Notes: a model not told the origin generated them from the letters alone. DNA of 64,000 bases from Halobacillus sp. Marseille-P3879 (GCF_900240285.1 NZ_OESS01000003.1:124001-188000); one strand, 5' to 3'. Positions 26,371 to 35,544 are shown, numbered from the stretch's first letter. Numbers and translations: made by a program.

Positions 26371-26701
26371 AGATCAACAGTAAAATAAATGACATAATTA
26401 CTGACATACTTTTACTTATTTTTATATAAATTCTTTTTGTTAGATTATGAAGCTTAAGTTTAGTATAAGCTGATTGATTCAATAATATCGATGTTATTTT
26501 TCTTTATTTATTTAGACGAATCCATGGGTGGCATGATGTAAGATATTCCTTATACTTTCTTCGCTTAATAAATTACCAAACAAAAGAACCTACTTCCTTT
26601 ATGAGGGAGTAGGTTCTTCGTATTTTTGCTAATTATTTTGCATTTTTAGTGGCAGGGTGTGGAGACAGTCATTTTTTACTTCCCAAACAATGGAAATATT
26701 C
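26371..26701. other. 330 bp spacer: gene-end relic and terminator
   Basis: It contains the coding relic Y-L-D-E-S-M-G-G-M-M-stop (26509-26541), a near copy of that at 19085-19114, and a terminator at 26583-26619. Nothing else is recognisable. Confidence 0.5.
26583..26619. terminator. bidirectional terminator downstream of the thiolase gene
   Basis: AAGAACCTACTTCCT pairs with AGGGAGTAGGTTCTT around a short loop, with T-rich sequence on both sides. Confidence 0.8.
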
Positions 26702-27901
26702 TTAGCCAACCTTTAAAACTATTGCAGCTCCATTATCACCTGCTGCACAGCCGGTGACCAAAGCGTAACCTCCACCTTTATCTACAGTTTCTTCTATAGC
26801 TTCAATTACTAAACGTCCGACAGTTGGTGCCTGGGGATGTCCAAACACTAAGGAGCTTCCATAGTTATTGAAATGCATAGGGTCTATTTCCAATGCTTTT
26901 CCTAAATATAAATCATTGACTATAAAAGGATTATGATTCTTAATAGTCGTGATGTTCTCTATCGATAATCCAGCTTTTTCTAAAGCCATCCTGACGGCTG
27001 GGACAGGAGCAGTTGGCATCCTTGCTTTTTCTACTCGTGAATGACCATAAGACAAAATTTGAATAGGAATGCTTGGATCTGTACTTAGACGCTCGGCATG
27101 CTCTTCTGTGGTTACGATAATCCCGGCATTTCCATCTGCCGGGTGTGTCTGACCCCCGAAGGATACAATTCCGCCTCCTATTGTCGGCTTCAGACGGCGT
27201 AAAGCCTCTGATGATGTGTTTGTTACCCCTTCATCTTTATCCACGACTTTTGTTTCTCGTTTTGAGACAGCGATTTCTACAGGCTGCATATATCGTTTCT
27301 GAAAGGCCGCATCATTCTTTAATGAATCTTCGTACTGTTCGTATCTTCTTAACGTAAGTTCATCTGCTTCTTCCTTAGTAAAGCCGTTTTCTTTAGCAAC
27401 GTTTTCAGCAGTCTGTATCATTCCTTCGCCAGTTGAAGGATCTGCAGCCATGTTATCTAAATTCCAATTTTCTGAAATAACCTGGCCGCCTAAACCTTTA
27501 GGGTTAGGCCATATAGTATGCGGTCCATTCGAACATCTATCTGTTAATAAGCAGTATCCCGTATTTATATTACCAACTTCAATGGAAGCGGCTGCATTAT
27601 ATAAGGTAGTAGATGATGTGGCACAGGCATGCATAACGGTTTGCCCTGGAACGTCTGGGGCTCCCATCATTGTCGCTGCCCAGGAAGAACCATAAAATAC
27701 CCCTTTTTGACCAACGGTAATACCAAGATATAGAAAATCTAACACTTCATTGGGAGCAATACTTTTTGATTCAAACCATTTTTTACTGCTTCTTGCTCCT
27801 AACTCAATTGAATTTTCATTTTGAAAACTACTCTGCCATTTGCTGAAGGGAGTGGAATAATATCCGCCGTAAGGTATATATGCTTTATTAAACATGCTCA
27901 T
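26702..27901 (-). CDS. thiolase (acetyl-CoA acyltransferase family)
   Basis: A 399-residue thiolase that probably performs the last, CoA-dependent cleavage of a beta-oxidation-like sequence. The nucleophilic cysteine is C93 in 'HACATSST'; 'VFGHPQAPTVGR' carries the catalytic His, and 'TGCAAGDNG' the second cysteine. The spelling of these motifs differs from classic AtoB/FadA enzymes ('GHP.GATG'), so it may be specialised. ATG 27901 overlaps the end of the upstream dehydrogenase/hydratase gene, and GGAGAG precedes it; an ATG six bases later is an alternative. Confidence 0.88.
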   Translation of the reverse strand: MSMFNKAYIPYGGYYSTPFSKWQSSFQNENSIELGARSSKKWFESKSIAPNEVLDFLYLGITVGQKGVFYGSSWAATMMGAPDVPGQTVMHACATSSTTLYNAAASIEVGNINTGYCLLTDRCSNGPHTIWPNPKGLGGQVISENWNLDNMAADPSTGEGMIQTAENVAKENGFTKEEADELTLRRYEQYEDSLKNDAAFQKRYMQPVEIAVSKRETKVVDKDEGVTNTSSEALRRLKPTIGGGIVSFGGQTHPADGNAGIIVTTEEHAERLSTDPSIPIQILSYGHSRVEKARMPTAPVPAVRMALEKAGLSIENITTIKNHNPFIVNDLYLGKALEIDPMHFNNYGSSLVFGHPQAPTVGRLVIEAIEETVDKGGGYALVTGCAAGDNGAAIVLKVG

Positions 27902-29951
27902 AATTATCTTTCTCTCCTATAAAAACGGGTGGGGTATTGCTGATAGAGGCGGTAAGACCTCTCAAAGCATCTTCTGTGCTGAAGATTTCTTTCAAGTGGT
28001 TTAGCTCAAGGTCAATACCATCGTCAATAGTAAGCTCAGCTTGTTTATTAACTAAATGATTTATCGTTTTTAATGCAATTGGACCTTTACCACTTAGTGT
28101 ATTTATTAGTTTATCTGCTGTTTCATTGTTTATAGGTTCAGGATTTTCACCTTTTAACAGCATTTCAACGTTATGATCAGCAAATGCCTGCTTATATTTG
28201 TTTAATTTATTTGGAATATTTCTTTCCTCATATTTATCAGTACGGCCTTTTTTAACAATTGCTTCTACAGTTTCTTGAATGTTTTCTAGATTCGTTAATT
28301 CTGTCACTAAGTTTAATTCTTTAGCTTCTTCTGCTCTAATAGCTTTACCAGTCATAACATAATATTTTGTTAGCTCTTTCCCAATATGGTGGTTTAAGCG
28401 AAGCATACCCCCAAGGCCAGGGTAAATCCCTAAACCGCTTTCAGGAAATGCCATAGTTCCCTGATTTGTTGCAACAATAGCTTGACATGCCAGGGCTAGT
28501 TCACTTCCTCCTCCAAGCGATAGACCATCTAAAATGGCAACCGTCTTTTTATTGGATGTTTCTATTCTTCTAAATAAATGATGACCTCTTCTAGTGAAAG
28601 CTACATTTTTTTCGATGTGATCATTTTCTATACAATCGATAAAGAATTTAATATCTGCCCCTGCGACAAAGGCTTTTCCTGCACCTTGTATTGCAATCCC
28701 ATTTACATCGGGGTTTTCTTCAGCGCTCTCAAAGGCTTCTTCCAACTGTTCGACTACAACAGGGTTTAGAGCGTTCATCGCTTCTGGACGATTGATAGTA
28801 AGGTAAGCGATGGAATTTTTCACTTCTGTATCTACATACTTGAATACAAAAGGTTTATTGTTTTCGGCTTGTGCTTTAAGCATAGATGGATTTTGGAAGG
28901 ATGGACGTTTTGAATATAGCTCATCTACTATTGAATAGGATTCCTTGATTCCTATTTTATTCATTAGTTCGAAAGGTCCCAACTTCCATTTTAAACCGAC
29001 TTTTGCTCCTATATCTGTGTCTTCTATACTTGCTACTCCTTCTTCAACCTGCGCGGAAGCTATACCAAATACTACAGCAAGTAAATGTTTTTTTATGTCA
29101 TCGACCTTATCCTCCATAACTTCTCCGTTTAGATCCCATTCTTTTTGAGTTTCTACTTGTTCTTTCAATAAGTCTGCTGGGGCATAAAATTCACTGATTT
29201 CATTAGCTAAATGAGACGAAGAATGTTCAGCGATAGGCAGCCCGGTAACATTCATTAATTCGAAAGGTCCCATGCCTATCTCAAATGCTTGTTTTGCTGC
29301 GGCGTCGATCGTTGGAATATTGCCAAACCCTTCTTTCAACAGATGTACCGATTCATTTAAAAAGGGAACAAAGTAACGATTAACTGCAAATCCAGGAGAA
29401 TCTTTCACCGATATACATGTTTTATTGTGAAGTTTTCCAATTAAAAGAGTGGTTTCAATCGTTTCTTTACTTGTTCCTTCATGAGGAATCACTTCTACTA
29501 ATCTATTTTTAGCCGGGTGATAAAAATAGTGCATGCCTATTACTTTATTAGGGCGATTCGTACACTCAGCAATGTCTTTTACAAATAAACTGGACGTATT
29601 CGTAGCAAGGATTGTTTTCTCAGCGCAGATAGCATCAAGCTTTTGAAATACACTTGATTTTATTCCTTTATCTTCAAAAACGGCCTCTACGACTAGATCA
29701 GCATCCTTTAGGTCATCGTAGGTAGTGCTGCCATGAATACGATCCATAACTTCTGTTACCTGGTTTTCATTAAAAATACCACGTGTTACCCCTTCTTCAA
29801 GAGTGGACCTAATATTTGTAACTCCTCGATTTACTTGTTCTTCTTTCAGATCAACCAAAGTCACGTGCAGGCCTTCTTGAGCCATCTTCTGCGCAATCCC
29901 GGCACCCATATTTCCTGCTCCTACAACGCCCAGCTTAAATTTCTTTCCCAT
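27888..29951 (-). CDS. 3-hydroxyacyl-CoA dehydrogenase / enoyl-CoA hydratase fusion
   Basis: A 687-residue bifunctional beta-oxidation enzyme, with the dehydrogenase first as in FadN-type proteins. Residues 1-370 are the NAD-binding and dimerisation parts ('LGVVGAGNMGAGIAQ', 'NTSSLFVKDIA', 'GMHYFYHPAKN', 'KDSPGFAVNRYFVPF'). Residues of about 385-570 are a crotonase domain ('AYLTINRPEAMNALNP', 'FVAGADIKFF', 'LGGGSELALAC', 'FPESGLGIYPGLGG'). ATG 29951 follows GGAGGAGA. It overlaps the thiolase gene and forms with it a two-gene operon divergent from the IclR genes, which probably regulate it. Confidence 0.93.
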   Translation of the reverse strand: MGKKFKLGVVGAGNMGAGIAQKMAQEGLHVTLVDLKEEQVNRGVTNIRSTLEEGVTRGIFNENQVTEVMDRIHGSTTYDDLKDADLVVEAVFEDKGIKSSVFQKLDAICAEKTILATNTSSLFVKDIAECTNRPNKVIGMHYFYHPAKNRLVEVIPHEGTSKETIETTLLIGKLHNKTCISVKDSPGFAVNRYFVPFLNESVHLLKEGFGNIPTIDAAAKQAFEIGMGPFELMNVTGLPIAEHSSSHLANEISEFYAPADLLKEQVETQKEWDLNGEVMEDKVDDIKKHLLAVVFGIASAQVEEGVASIEDTDIGAKVGLKWKLGPFELMNKIGIKESYSIVDELYSKRPSFQNPSMLKAQAENNKPFVFKYVDTEVKNSIAYLTINRPEAMNALNPVVVEQLEEAFESAEENPDVNGIAIQGAGKAFVAGADIKFFIDCIENDHIEKNVAFTRRGHHLFRRIETSNKKTVAILDGLSLGGGSELALACQAIVATNQGTMAFPESGLGIYPGLGGMLRLNHHIGKELTKYYVMTGKAIRAEEAKELNLVTELTNLENIQETVEAIVKKGRTDKYEERNIPNKLNKYKQAFADHNVEMLLKGENPEPINNETADKLINTLSGKGPIALKTINHLVNKQAELTIDDGIDLELNHLKEIFSTEDALRGLTASISNTPPVFIGEKDNYEHV

Positions 29952-30050
29952 ATTGGTTCTCCTCCTACTATGAATAATTTCTGTTTTATGATTTTCCTTG
30001 AACTATGATTGTCTTTATTCTATGACGCGGAATAGGGAAGTCAAAGGTTG

Positions 30051-30069
30051 AATTTCTTTTATATGGAAC
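30051..30069 (-). promoter_or_regulatory. GTTCCATATA-n-AAGAAATT motif between HAD/ECH and iclR genes
   Basis: On the minus strand the sequence reads GTTCCATATAAAAGAAATT, pointing towards the dehydrogenase/hydratase gene 99 bp away. It matches the motif at the other aromatic promoters. Confidence 0.5.
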
Positions 30070-30107
30070 GTATATTAGGAGAAACTAGTCCTTCAAGGAG
30101 GGAGAAG

Positions 30108-30887
30108 ATGAGTCACCGATCAAATACAAGCCTCGAAAATGCACTGGATGTATTAAAAAGCTTTTCCGGCAATAACCCGGAACTGGGTGTTAGTGAACTA
30201 TCAAAAAAGTTGGATATAGGAGTGAGTACGGCCCATCGTCTCCTTTCATCATTAGCTGAAGAGAACTTTATCGTTAAAAATAGGGAGACCCAAAAGTATT
30301 CACTTGGCCTTTCGATTTTGGAATTAACAAATACTGTGACGGATCAGCTCCATATTATTCGCGAATCCATTCCCATCCTTCAACGTTTGAGAGATGATAC
30401 AGGGGAAAGTGCACATTTAAGTATCATTGATGACTCACATGTTATTTATCTTCAAAAGGTAGAAAGCCCTTATAACACCCAATTAGATACATTTCTGGGA
30501 AAAAGAAATCCTGTTCATTGTACAGGTGCCGGCCAAACTATTCTGGCCTATCAGTCCGAAGGTGAAATGAATAGAGTACTCGGCACAAAAATGAAAGCGT
30601 ATACCGATTATACGATTACAGATGTCAATAAATTAAAAGCAAAGTTTGCTCAAATAAGGAAAGCAGGGTACGCGATAAATAATCAGGAATATCAAACTGA
30701 TTACTTCTCGATAAGTTCTCCTGTATCTAATAAGGAGAACTTAGTGATTGCCTCTATAAGTATCGTAGGTCCTGTGCAAAGAATGAAGCCCTCTAAGGAT
30801 ACTTTAATAAATAAAGTAATTACTGCAGGACTGGATTTGTCACAAATAATAAAACGACGCCAGGCTACTGCCATGAGAAGAGGATGA
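30108..30887 (+). CDS. IclR-family transcriptional regulator (first of two)
   Basis: A 259-residue IclR-type regulator. The N-terminal winged helix-turn-helix spans residues of about 1-70 ('NALDVLKSFSG', 'VSELSKKLDIGVSTAHRLLS'). The effector domain follows, with 'HCTGAGQTILAY' and 'SISSPVSNKENLVIASIS'. ATG 30108 follows AAGGAGGGAG at a good distance; the upstream in-frame extension has no ribosome binding site. IclR proteins near aromatic genes bind ring acids or their CoA esters. It lies divergent from the beta-oxidation operon and 7 bp before a second IclR gene. Confidence 0.92.
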   Translation: MSHRSNTSLENALDVLKSFSGNNPELGVSELSKKLDIGVSTAHRLLSSLAEENFIVKNRETQKYSLGLSILELTNTVTDQLHIIRESIPILQRLRDDTGESAHLSIIDDSHVIYLQKVESPYNTQLDTFLGKRNPVHCTGAGQTILAYQSEGEMNRVLGTKMKAYTDYTITDVNKLKAKFAQIRKAGYAINNQEYQTDYFSISSPVSNKENLVIASISIVGPVQRMKPSKDTLINKVITAGLDLSQIIKRRQATAMRRG

Positions 30888-30894
30888 TACGTTT

Positions 30895-31671
30895 ATGCCA
30901 TCACAGAAATACCTGCTTACTTCAATTACTAATGCTATGAAAATCCTTAACCTTTATAAGACAAGTAAAAGTAAAGAACTTAGCGTTACCGATATTTCCT
31001 CCCAGGTGAACCTGCCGAAAAGTACGGCCCACCGATTAATTACTACATTACGCAGAGAAGGATTTTTGTCTCAAAATCCACGTAATGGTAAATATCGCTT
31101 GGGATTATCACTTTTAACTCTTGGTGGGGTGATATCTGTACACAAAGAAATTTATCGTGATACTTTTCCTTTCGTTGAACAGCTTGTTAGAAAATTGGAC
31201 GAAACTTGTCAAATCTGCCTGCTCGAAGAAGAACATTTAGTTTTCTATTATCGGGTGCATAGAAATGAACCTGAAAATCTTGAGACAAATGAAGGACGTA
31301 AAGGTCCAATACACTGTACAAGTTCGGGTTTAGTGCTTCTCGCTTATCAAGACTTGGCGTTTAAGGAGCAAGTTTTATCAAACCCCCTTCGACGCTACAC
31401 TCCCTACACCGTTACTGACCCCGATAAACTTCTCGCACGTCTTCAGTCGATTGAAAAGGAAGGATTTGCTTTTTGTGAGGGAGAGTACTATAAAGGGTTC
31501 TCAAGTGTTGCTGTACCTATAAGGGATTACTCCTCTAATGTTGTTTCTTCCCTAACAATGATCAGCCCCACGAAGCGGATAAAAGAAAAAGATCTTTTCT
31601 TTTATGTGAATCATCTGAAAGAAACGGCAAGTGATATTTCTGAGGAATTGGGATTTTATGGGGATCTATAG
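30895..31671 (+). CDS. IclR-family transcriptional regulator (second of two)
   Basis: A 258-residue IclR-type regulator, paralogous to its neighbour but clearly different. The helix-turn-helix is 'LSVTDISSQVNLPKSTAHRLI' (about residues 31-52 in pieces) and the effector domain shows 'GPIHCTSSGLVLLAYQD' and 'RRYTPYTVTDPDKL'. It starts at ATG 30895, 7 bp after the first IclR stop, so both are probably made from one transcript. Tandem IclR genes may form a two-ligand switch or heteromers. Ends at a terminator. Confidence 0.92.
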   Translation: MPSQKYLLTSITNAMKILNLYKTSKSKELSVTDISSQVNLPKSTAHRLITTLRREGFLSQNPRNGKYRLGLSLLTLGGVISVHKEIYRDTFPFVEQLVRKLDETCQICLLEEEHLVFYYRVHRNEPENLETNEGRKGPIHCTSSGLVLLAYQDLAFKEQVLSNPLRRYTPYTVTDPDKLLARLQSIEKEGFAFCEGEYYKGFSSVAVPIRDYSSNVVSSLTMISPTKRIKEKDLFFYVNHLKETASDISEELGFYGDL

Positions 31672-31675
31672 TTTG

Positions 31676-31711
31676 ACGGAAATCATTTCATAGGATGGTT
31701 TCCGTTTTTTT
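31676..31711 (+). terminator. intrinsic terminator after the IclR pair
   Basis: ACGGAAA pairs with TTTCCGT (extended by weak pairs), followed by seven T. Confidence 0.75.
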
Positions 31712-31874
31712 ATTGAAATATTTAACATTATACGGCTATTCCTTTCACTGTTAATCTTTAAATAATATGACGAGAAGCTAAGTAAAGTAATAAGACAATA
31801 CGACTTCTGAAATTTTTCTAAGATTATTAATACAACCATCTTCATTTTTTACAAAATTCAAAAAACTAACCTCT

Positions 31875-31892
31875 GTTCCACATAAGAGAAAA
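31875..31892 (+). promoter_or_regulatory. GTTCCACATAAGAGAA motif upstream of acyl-CoA ligase
   Basis: A variant of the motif GTTCCATATA-n-AAGAATT, in the direction of the gene, 109 bp before its start and about 30 bp before a TATAAT box. Confidence 0.4.
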
Positions 31893-31926
31893 CTAGATAG
31901 CCTCGAAATCTCTATGTATTTATAAT

Positions 31927-31940
31927 TGAAAGCGATTACA
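31927..31940. promoter_or_regulatory. cre site (CcpA catabolite repression), perfect consensus match
   Basis: TGAAAGCGATTACA matches the B. subtilis cre consensus TGWAANCGNTNWCA at every fixed position. It directly follows a TATAAT box, so CcpA binding would repress the ligase-permease operon. Confidence 0.7.
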
Positions 31941-32001
31941 GGTAGTAGGGTTTAGAGTAGCTATAAAGTTTAAATAAGTAATTTTTAAAAGAGGTGAAAT
32001 T

Positions 32002-33549
32002 ATGAGGAAGACTCAATTTAAAGAGACAATAAATGAATTAATAAATGAGTCAGTGAGAAATCACGGAGATGAAGAAGCTGTGTACGATCAGTATGGACGT
32101 CTTACGTATAGTGAATTACTTAGGCAAAGTATAAGTCTCGCTGCGGGGCTTAGAAAGTTAGGTATTAAAAAAGGGGACAGAGTGGCTGTCTGTCTGCCTA
32201 ACTGGAATGAAACCGTTGTTGTTTTTTTTGCTACAGCAAGGTTGGGAGCCGTATTAGTTCCCTTTAACCCTACGTACCGTTCAAATGAAATAGAGTATAT
32301 ATTGAAAAATTCGGAACCAGAAGTACTGTTTATTAATAAAAGTTTTACGGAAAATCTGAAAAAATCAAGTGTACTACCTTTAGTAAAACATGTTATTTCT
32401 GTTCGCTTTCATGAAGATGATTTCATACCTTATCAAAAATTACAAATAAGTGAAGGAAACGGCACAACAGAGAATACTGTCTCTCCTGAAGAATTATTTT
32501 GCATTCTTTATACTTCCGGCACTACTGGCCGACCGAAAGGTGTAATGATATCACATAGGAGCGTTTCCAAATGTTCTACAGCTGTAGTGAGAGAAATGAG
32601 ATGCAATGAGGAAGATGTATTTATTATTCCGGCTCCTTTGTTTCATATATTTGGAATTGCGTGTAACTTAATTGCAGCAGTAGCTGCTGGTGCAAGAATG
32701 GTACTCGTAGAAAAGTATAATCCAACGCTTATGCTGGAATTAATCGAACAAGAAAGAGCCACAGTGCACCAAGGGGTACCTACCATGTTTTTAAAAGAAC
32801 TTCAGGTGCCAGGTTTTGAAAACTATGATTTGTCGTCTCTTCGTACAGGGATGGTAGGGGCTGCTCCTATCTCACCTGAGCAGATGAAAAAAATTCGAGA
32901 AAAGATGAAGTTTCATTTATGCCAGTCTTTCGGAACAACTGAGACAAGCGGCGGTATAACCATTAATAGATATGACGATGATGAAGCTTCTATTCTGGAT
33001 ACTTTAGGGAAACCTTTCGAAGGAATAAAAATAAAAATTGTAAATGAATTCAAGGAGGAGCTTCCTGTCGGAAGTACAGGAGAAATTGCCGTTCACAGTT
33101 TTGGAAACATGAAAGGTTATTACAAACTGCCTGAAAAAACAAATGAAGTATTAGGCGAAGGAGGCTGGTATTATACGGGGGATCTAGGTTTACTGGATGA
33201 GGAAGGAAATCTTCGCTATGTAGGAAGGGAGAAAGAAGTAATCATACGCGGAGGGCTTAATATTTATCCAAAAGAAATAGAAGCTCTCCTATACGAACAT
33301 GATAATATATCAGAAGCTGCCGTAATCGGACTTCCTGATGAAATATTGGGAGAAGTGGTGTGTGCTGTCGTCCAGCTTTATCCAGGAAAAAATATGCCGG
33401 AGCAAGAAGTGAAGAACTATGTGTCGGCTCACCTGGCTAAATATAAAACGCCAGCATCTGTCATTTTTGTCGACCATATCCCAATGACATCCAGCGGTAA
33501 AACTCAAAAAGTTAAGCTAAAAAAACAGCTCATCCACGAACAAAAATAA
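32002..33549 (+). CDS. acyl/aryl-CoA synthetase (AMP-forming)
   Basis: A 515-residue ANL-superfamily ligase. The P-loop is 'LYTSGTTGRPKGVMISH' (about residues 173-189), followed by 'SFGTTETSGG', 'GWYYTGDLG', 'VGREKEVIIRGGLNIYP' and the catalytic lysine in 'PMTSSGKTQKVKLKK'. It most resembles 4-coumarate/medium-chain/cyclohexanoyl-CoA ligases. ATG 32002 follows AGAGGTG. It forms an operon with the permease 33 bp downstream, so it probably activates the acid imported by that permease and feeds the thiolase/dehydrogenase pair. Confidence 0.9.
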   Translation: MRKTQFKETINELINESVRNHGDEEAVYDQYGRLTYSELLRQSISLAAGLRKLGIKKGDRVAVCLPNWNETVVVFFATARLGAVLVPFNPTYRSNEIEYILKNSEPEVLFINKSFTENLKKSSVLPLVKHVISVRFHEDDFIPYQKLQISEGNGTTENTVSPEELFCILYTSGTTGRPKGVMISHRSVSKCSTAVVREMRCNEEDVFIIPAPLFHIFGIACNLIAAVAAGARMVLVEKYNPTLMLELIEQERATVHQGVPTMFLKELQVPGFENYDLSSLRTGMVGAAPISPEQMKKIREKMKFHLCQSFGTTETSGGITINRYDDDEASILDTLGKPFEGIKIKIVNEFKEELPVGSTGEIAVHSFGNMKGYYKLPEKTNEVLGEGGWYYTGDLGLLDEEGNLRYVGREKEVIIRGGLNIYPKEIEALLYEHDNISEAAVIGLPDEILGEVVCAVVQLYPGKNMPEQEVKNYVSAHLAKYKTPASVIFVDHIPMTSSGKTQKVKLKKQLIHEQK

Positions 33550-33582
33550 AGACAACGGTTAATTAAAAAGAGGAGGGGAAGT

Positions 33583-34959
33583 ATGAAAAAACAAAAGCAA
33601 CCTGAAGTTCAGTCCCATTGGAAAATAGGAAACTATCAGATGCGTCTGCCTTTCATTCACTATCGACTGGAAACTCCAGAGTTAATTCAAGGTGTGGTCA
33701 TTTTTACTATTGGATTAAGTATGATTGAAATAATGACTGGCCCTCTTGGCATGTCCTATAGCGCTGCTTTGGCTATTGTTATCTTTGGTCAGTTCTTTAT
33801 GCTGCTGCCCCCGATGTTAGGTGTGCCTTTTGTACCTGGGTTTATTACTCCTCTCATCCCTGTTCTTATTGTATTTTTAGGTGGATTTGAACCAGGGGCC
33901 CAGGCTATACAAGCGTTAATAGCTCTTCAACTAATAGTAGCCTTTATCTTCTTGATATTCGGGGTTACTGGGCTCGGGAGACTATTTGTAACGAAACTTC
34001 CGGCTTCATTAAAAGCTGGGATTCTGATTGGCGCTGGTATCGCAGCAATTATGACAGAAATTGAACCTGGCGGAAGACTTGCCGAAACCCCTATCACTCT
34101 CATAATAGGAGGATTTCTATGTTTATATACTATGTTTTCAAGGTCTTTCCGCAAGCTTCATGATAAGAATAGATTTCTTCGTTTTATTGCGAATTATGGG
34201 ATTATGCCCGCTATCATTATTGCTATTTTAATAGGATGGATCATTCAGGAATATCCTTCTCCACAAATTGAATGGGGGATCACTATACCTTCTTTAACGG
34301 CCATGTGGAATGTTACTCCTTTTGCCATCGGTTTTCCTGGGTGGGATATTTTCATTGCTGCTGTTCCTACGGCTGTACTGGCATACATTATTGCCTACGG
34401 AGATATCATTGTTGGAGATAAGCTTATTGAGAGATCAAGTACTTTCAGACCTGATGAAAAAATTGAATATAATTCAAATCAAATTCACATTTTGACTTTT
34501 ATTCGAAACTTCATTCATGCCCTGTTTTTCCCTCATCCGGGCTTAGCTGGTCCTATATTCACTGCAGGGACAGCATCTGTAGCAGAAAGATATACTTTCG
34601 GAAAAAAGGCGATGCAATCTATTTTCTCAGGTACAAACTCATTGCTAATATCTTTATCGCTGGCAATTTTTATTCTTCCGCTGGTTACACTATTTCAGCC
34701 GTTTCTGCCCATAGCTCTCTCCATTACACTTATTCTGACTGGATACTTATGTATTACAGTCGGTATTCAGCAAGTGAACAATGAAAAAGAGATTGGGGTA
34801 GCCGGAGTTATGGGGATCGTCCTTGCTGTTTATGGTGCTGCTTATGGAATGGTAGTTGGTGTGTTGCTTTATTTGATTATACAGCGCGAAAATATTTTTG
34901 CACAAAAAACACAGTCCCAAGAGAACCTTAAAGAAAATGAAAGAATAGAGAAGATTTAG
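33583..34959 (+). CDS. polytopic permease, NCS2-like (xanthine/uracil permease superfamily), substrate unknown
   Basis: A 458-residue membrane protein with about 12-14 hydrophobic helices. The arrangement and short half-helix segments such as 'FVPGFITPLIPVLIVF' and 'HPGLAGPIFTAGTASVAER' recall the NCS2/SulP (7+7 fold) transporters, but I do not recognise a close characterised member. ATG 33583 follows AGAGGAGGGG. Its coupling to the acyl-CoA ligase suggests import of an aromatic or alicyclic carboxylate rather than a nucleobase. Confidence 0.7.
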   Translation: MKKQKQPEVQSHWKIGNYQMRLPFIHYRLETPELIQGVVIFTIGLSMIEIMTGPLGMSYSAALAIVIFGQFFMLLPPMLGVPFVPGFITPLIPVLIVFLGGFEPGAQAIQALIALQLIVAFIFLIFGVTGLGRLFVTKLPASLKAGILIGAGIAAIMTEIEPGGRLAETPITLIIGGFLCLYTMFSRSFRKLHDKNRFLRFIANYGIMPAIIIAILIGWIIQEYPSPQIEWGITIPSLTAMWNVTPFAIGFPGWDIFIAAVPTAVLAYIIAYGDIIVGDKLIERSSTFRPDEKIEYNSNQIHILTFIRNFIHALFFPHPGLAGPIFTAGTASVAERYTFGKKAMQSIFSGTNSLLISLSLAIFILPLVTLFQPFLPIALSITLILTGYLCITVGIQQVNNEKEIGVAGVMGIVLAVYGAAYGMVVGVLLYLIIQRENIFAQKTQSQENLKENERIEKI

Positions 34960-34990
34960 CACTGACCAAAAAAAGCTTTAGATATACAAA

Positions 34991-35023
34991 GAGGAAGACT
35001 TTCTGAAGAGAGCTTCCTTTTTT
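34991..35023 (+). terminator. terminator after permease gene
   Basis: A short stem AGGAAG/CTTCCT followed by TTTTT. The stem is only 6 bp, so moderate strength. Confidence 0.5.
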
Positions 35024-35139
35024 ATGGAAAGGTCTTGTGTAATATCCGCTTCTGCTTTAGTCCGTTTATATAATTGAAGAATACTAGGAATAAGGTAATC
35101 CTTTAGAAGAACTACAAGGGCAACCGGGAGGAATAGCTA

Positions 35140-35544
35140 ATGAAACATTTCCATCATATTAAGGTCAGGTTTGGGGATACCGATGCGGCCGGCATCGTCT
35201 TCTATCCGAATTATTATAAGTGGCAGGATCAATCCACTCATGAATTATTTGAAGCGGCAGGATACAGTATATCTAAACTGCAGAAGGAAGATCAGGTAAT
35301 CATTCCATTATTAGAAGCCTTCTGCCAGTTTAAATCTCCGCTTTTCTTTGAAGATAAAGTAAGCGTTCAGACAGAGGTCAAAGAGATTAACAATAAGGTT
35401 TTCAAAGTGGAACATCGGTTTTTCCGGGACGAAGAACGGGTTGCTGAAGGGTATGAGCTTAGAGCATGGACCTCTACAGCAGGAGAAAGGCCAAAAGCAG
35501 TTCCTTTACCTGAATCTATACAAAAAAATCTATTGGATGATTGA
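35140..35544 (+). CDS. hotdog-fold acyl-CoA thioesterase (4-hydroxybenzoyl-CoA thioesterase / YbgC type)
   Basis: A 134-residue thioesterase. The N-terminal catalytic signature is 'VRFGDTDAAGIVFYPNYYKW' (about residues 9-28), with D15 at the nucleophile position of Pseudomonas-type 4-hydroxybenzoyl-CoA thioesterases. ATG 35140 follows GGGAGGA. It is a separate transcription unit between two terminators. In the neighbourhood of CoA ligases, a ring hydroxylase and gentisate dioxygenase it could release gentisate from gentisyl-CoA. Confidence 0.88.
   Translation: MKHFHHIKVRFGDTDAAGIVFYPNYYKWQDQSTHELFEAAGYSISKLQKEDQVIIPLLEAFCQFKSPLFFEDKVSVQTEVKEINNKVFKVEHRFFRDEERVAEGYELRAWTSTAGERPKAVPLPESIQKNLLDD

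Larger units (their letters stand above)
31672..32001. other. 330 bp regulatory spacer before the acyl-CoA ligase
   Basis: It contains the IclR operon terminator, one copy of the aromatic-locus motif (31875-31892), a TATAAT box (31921-31926) and a cre site (31927-31940). No gene. Confidence 0.65.
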
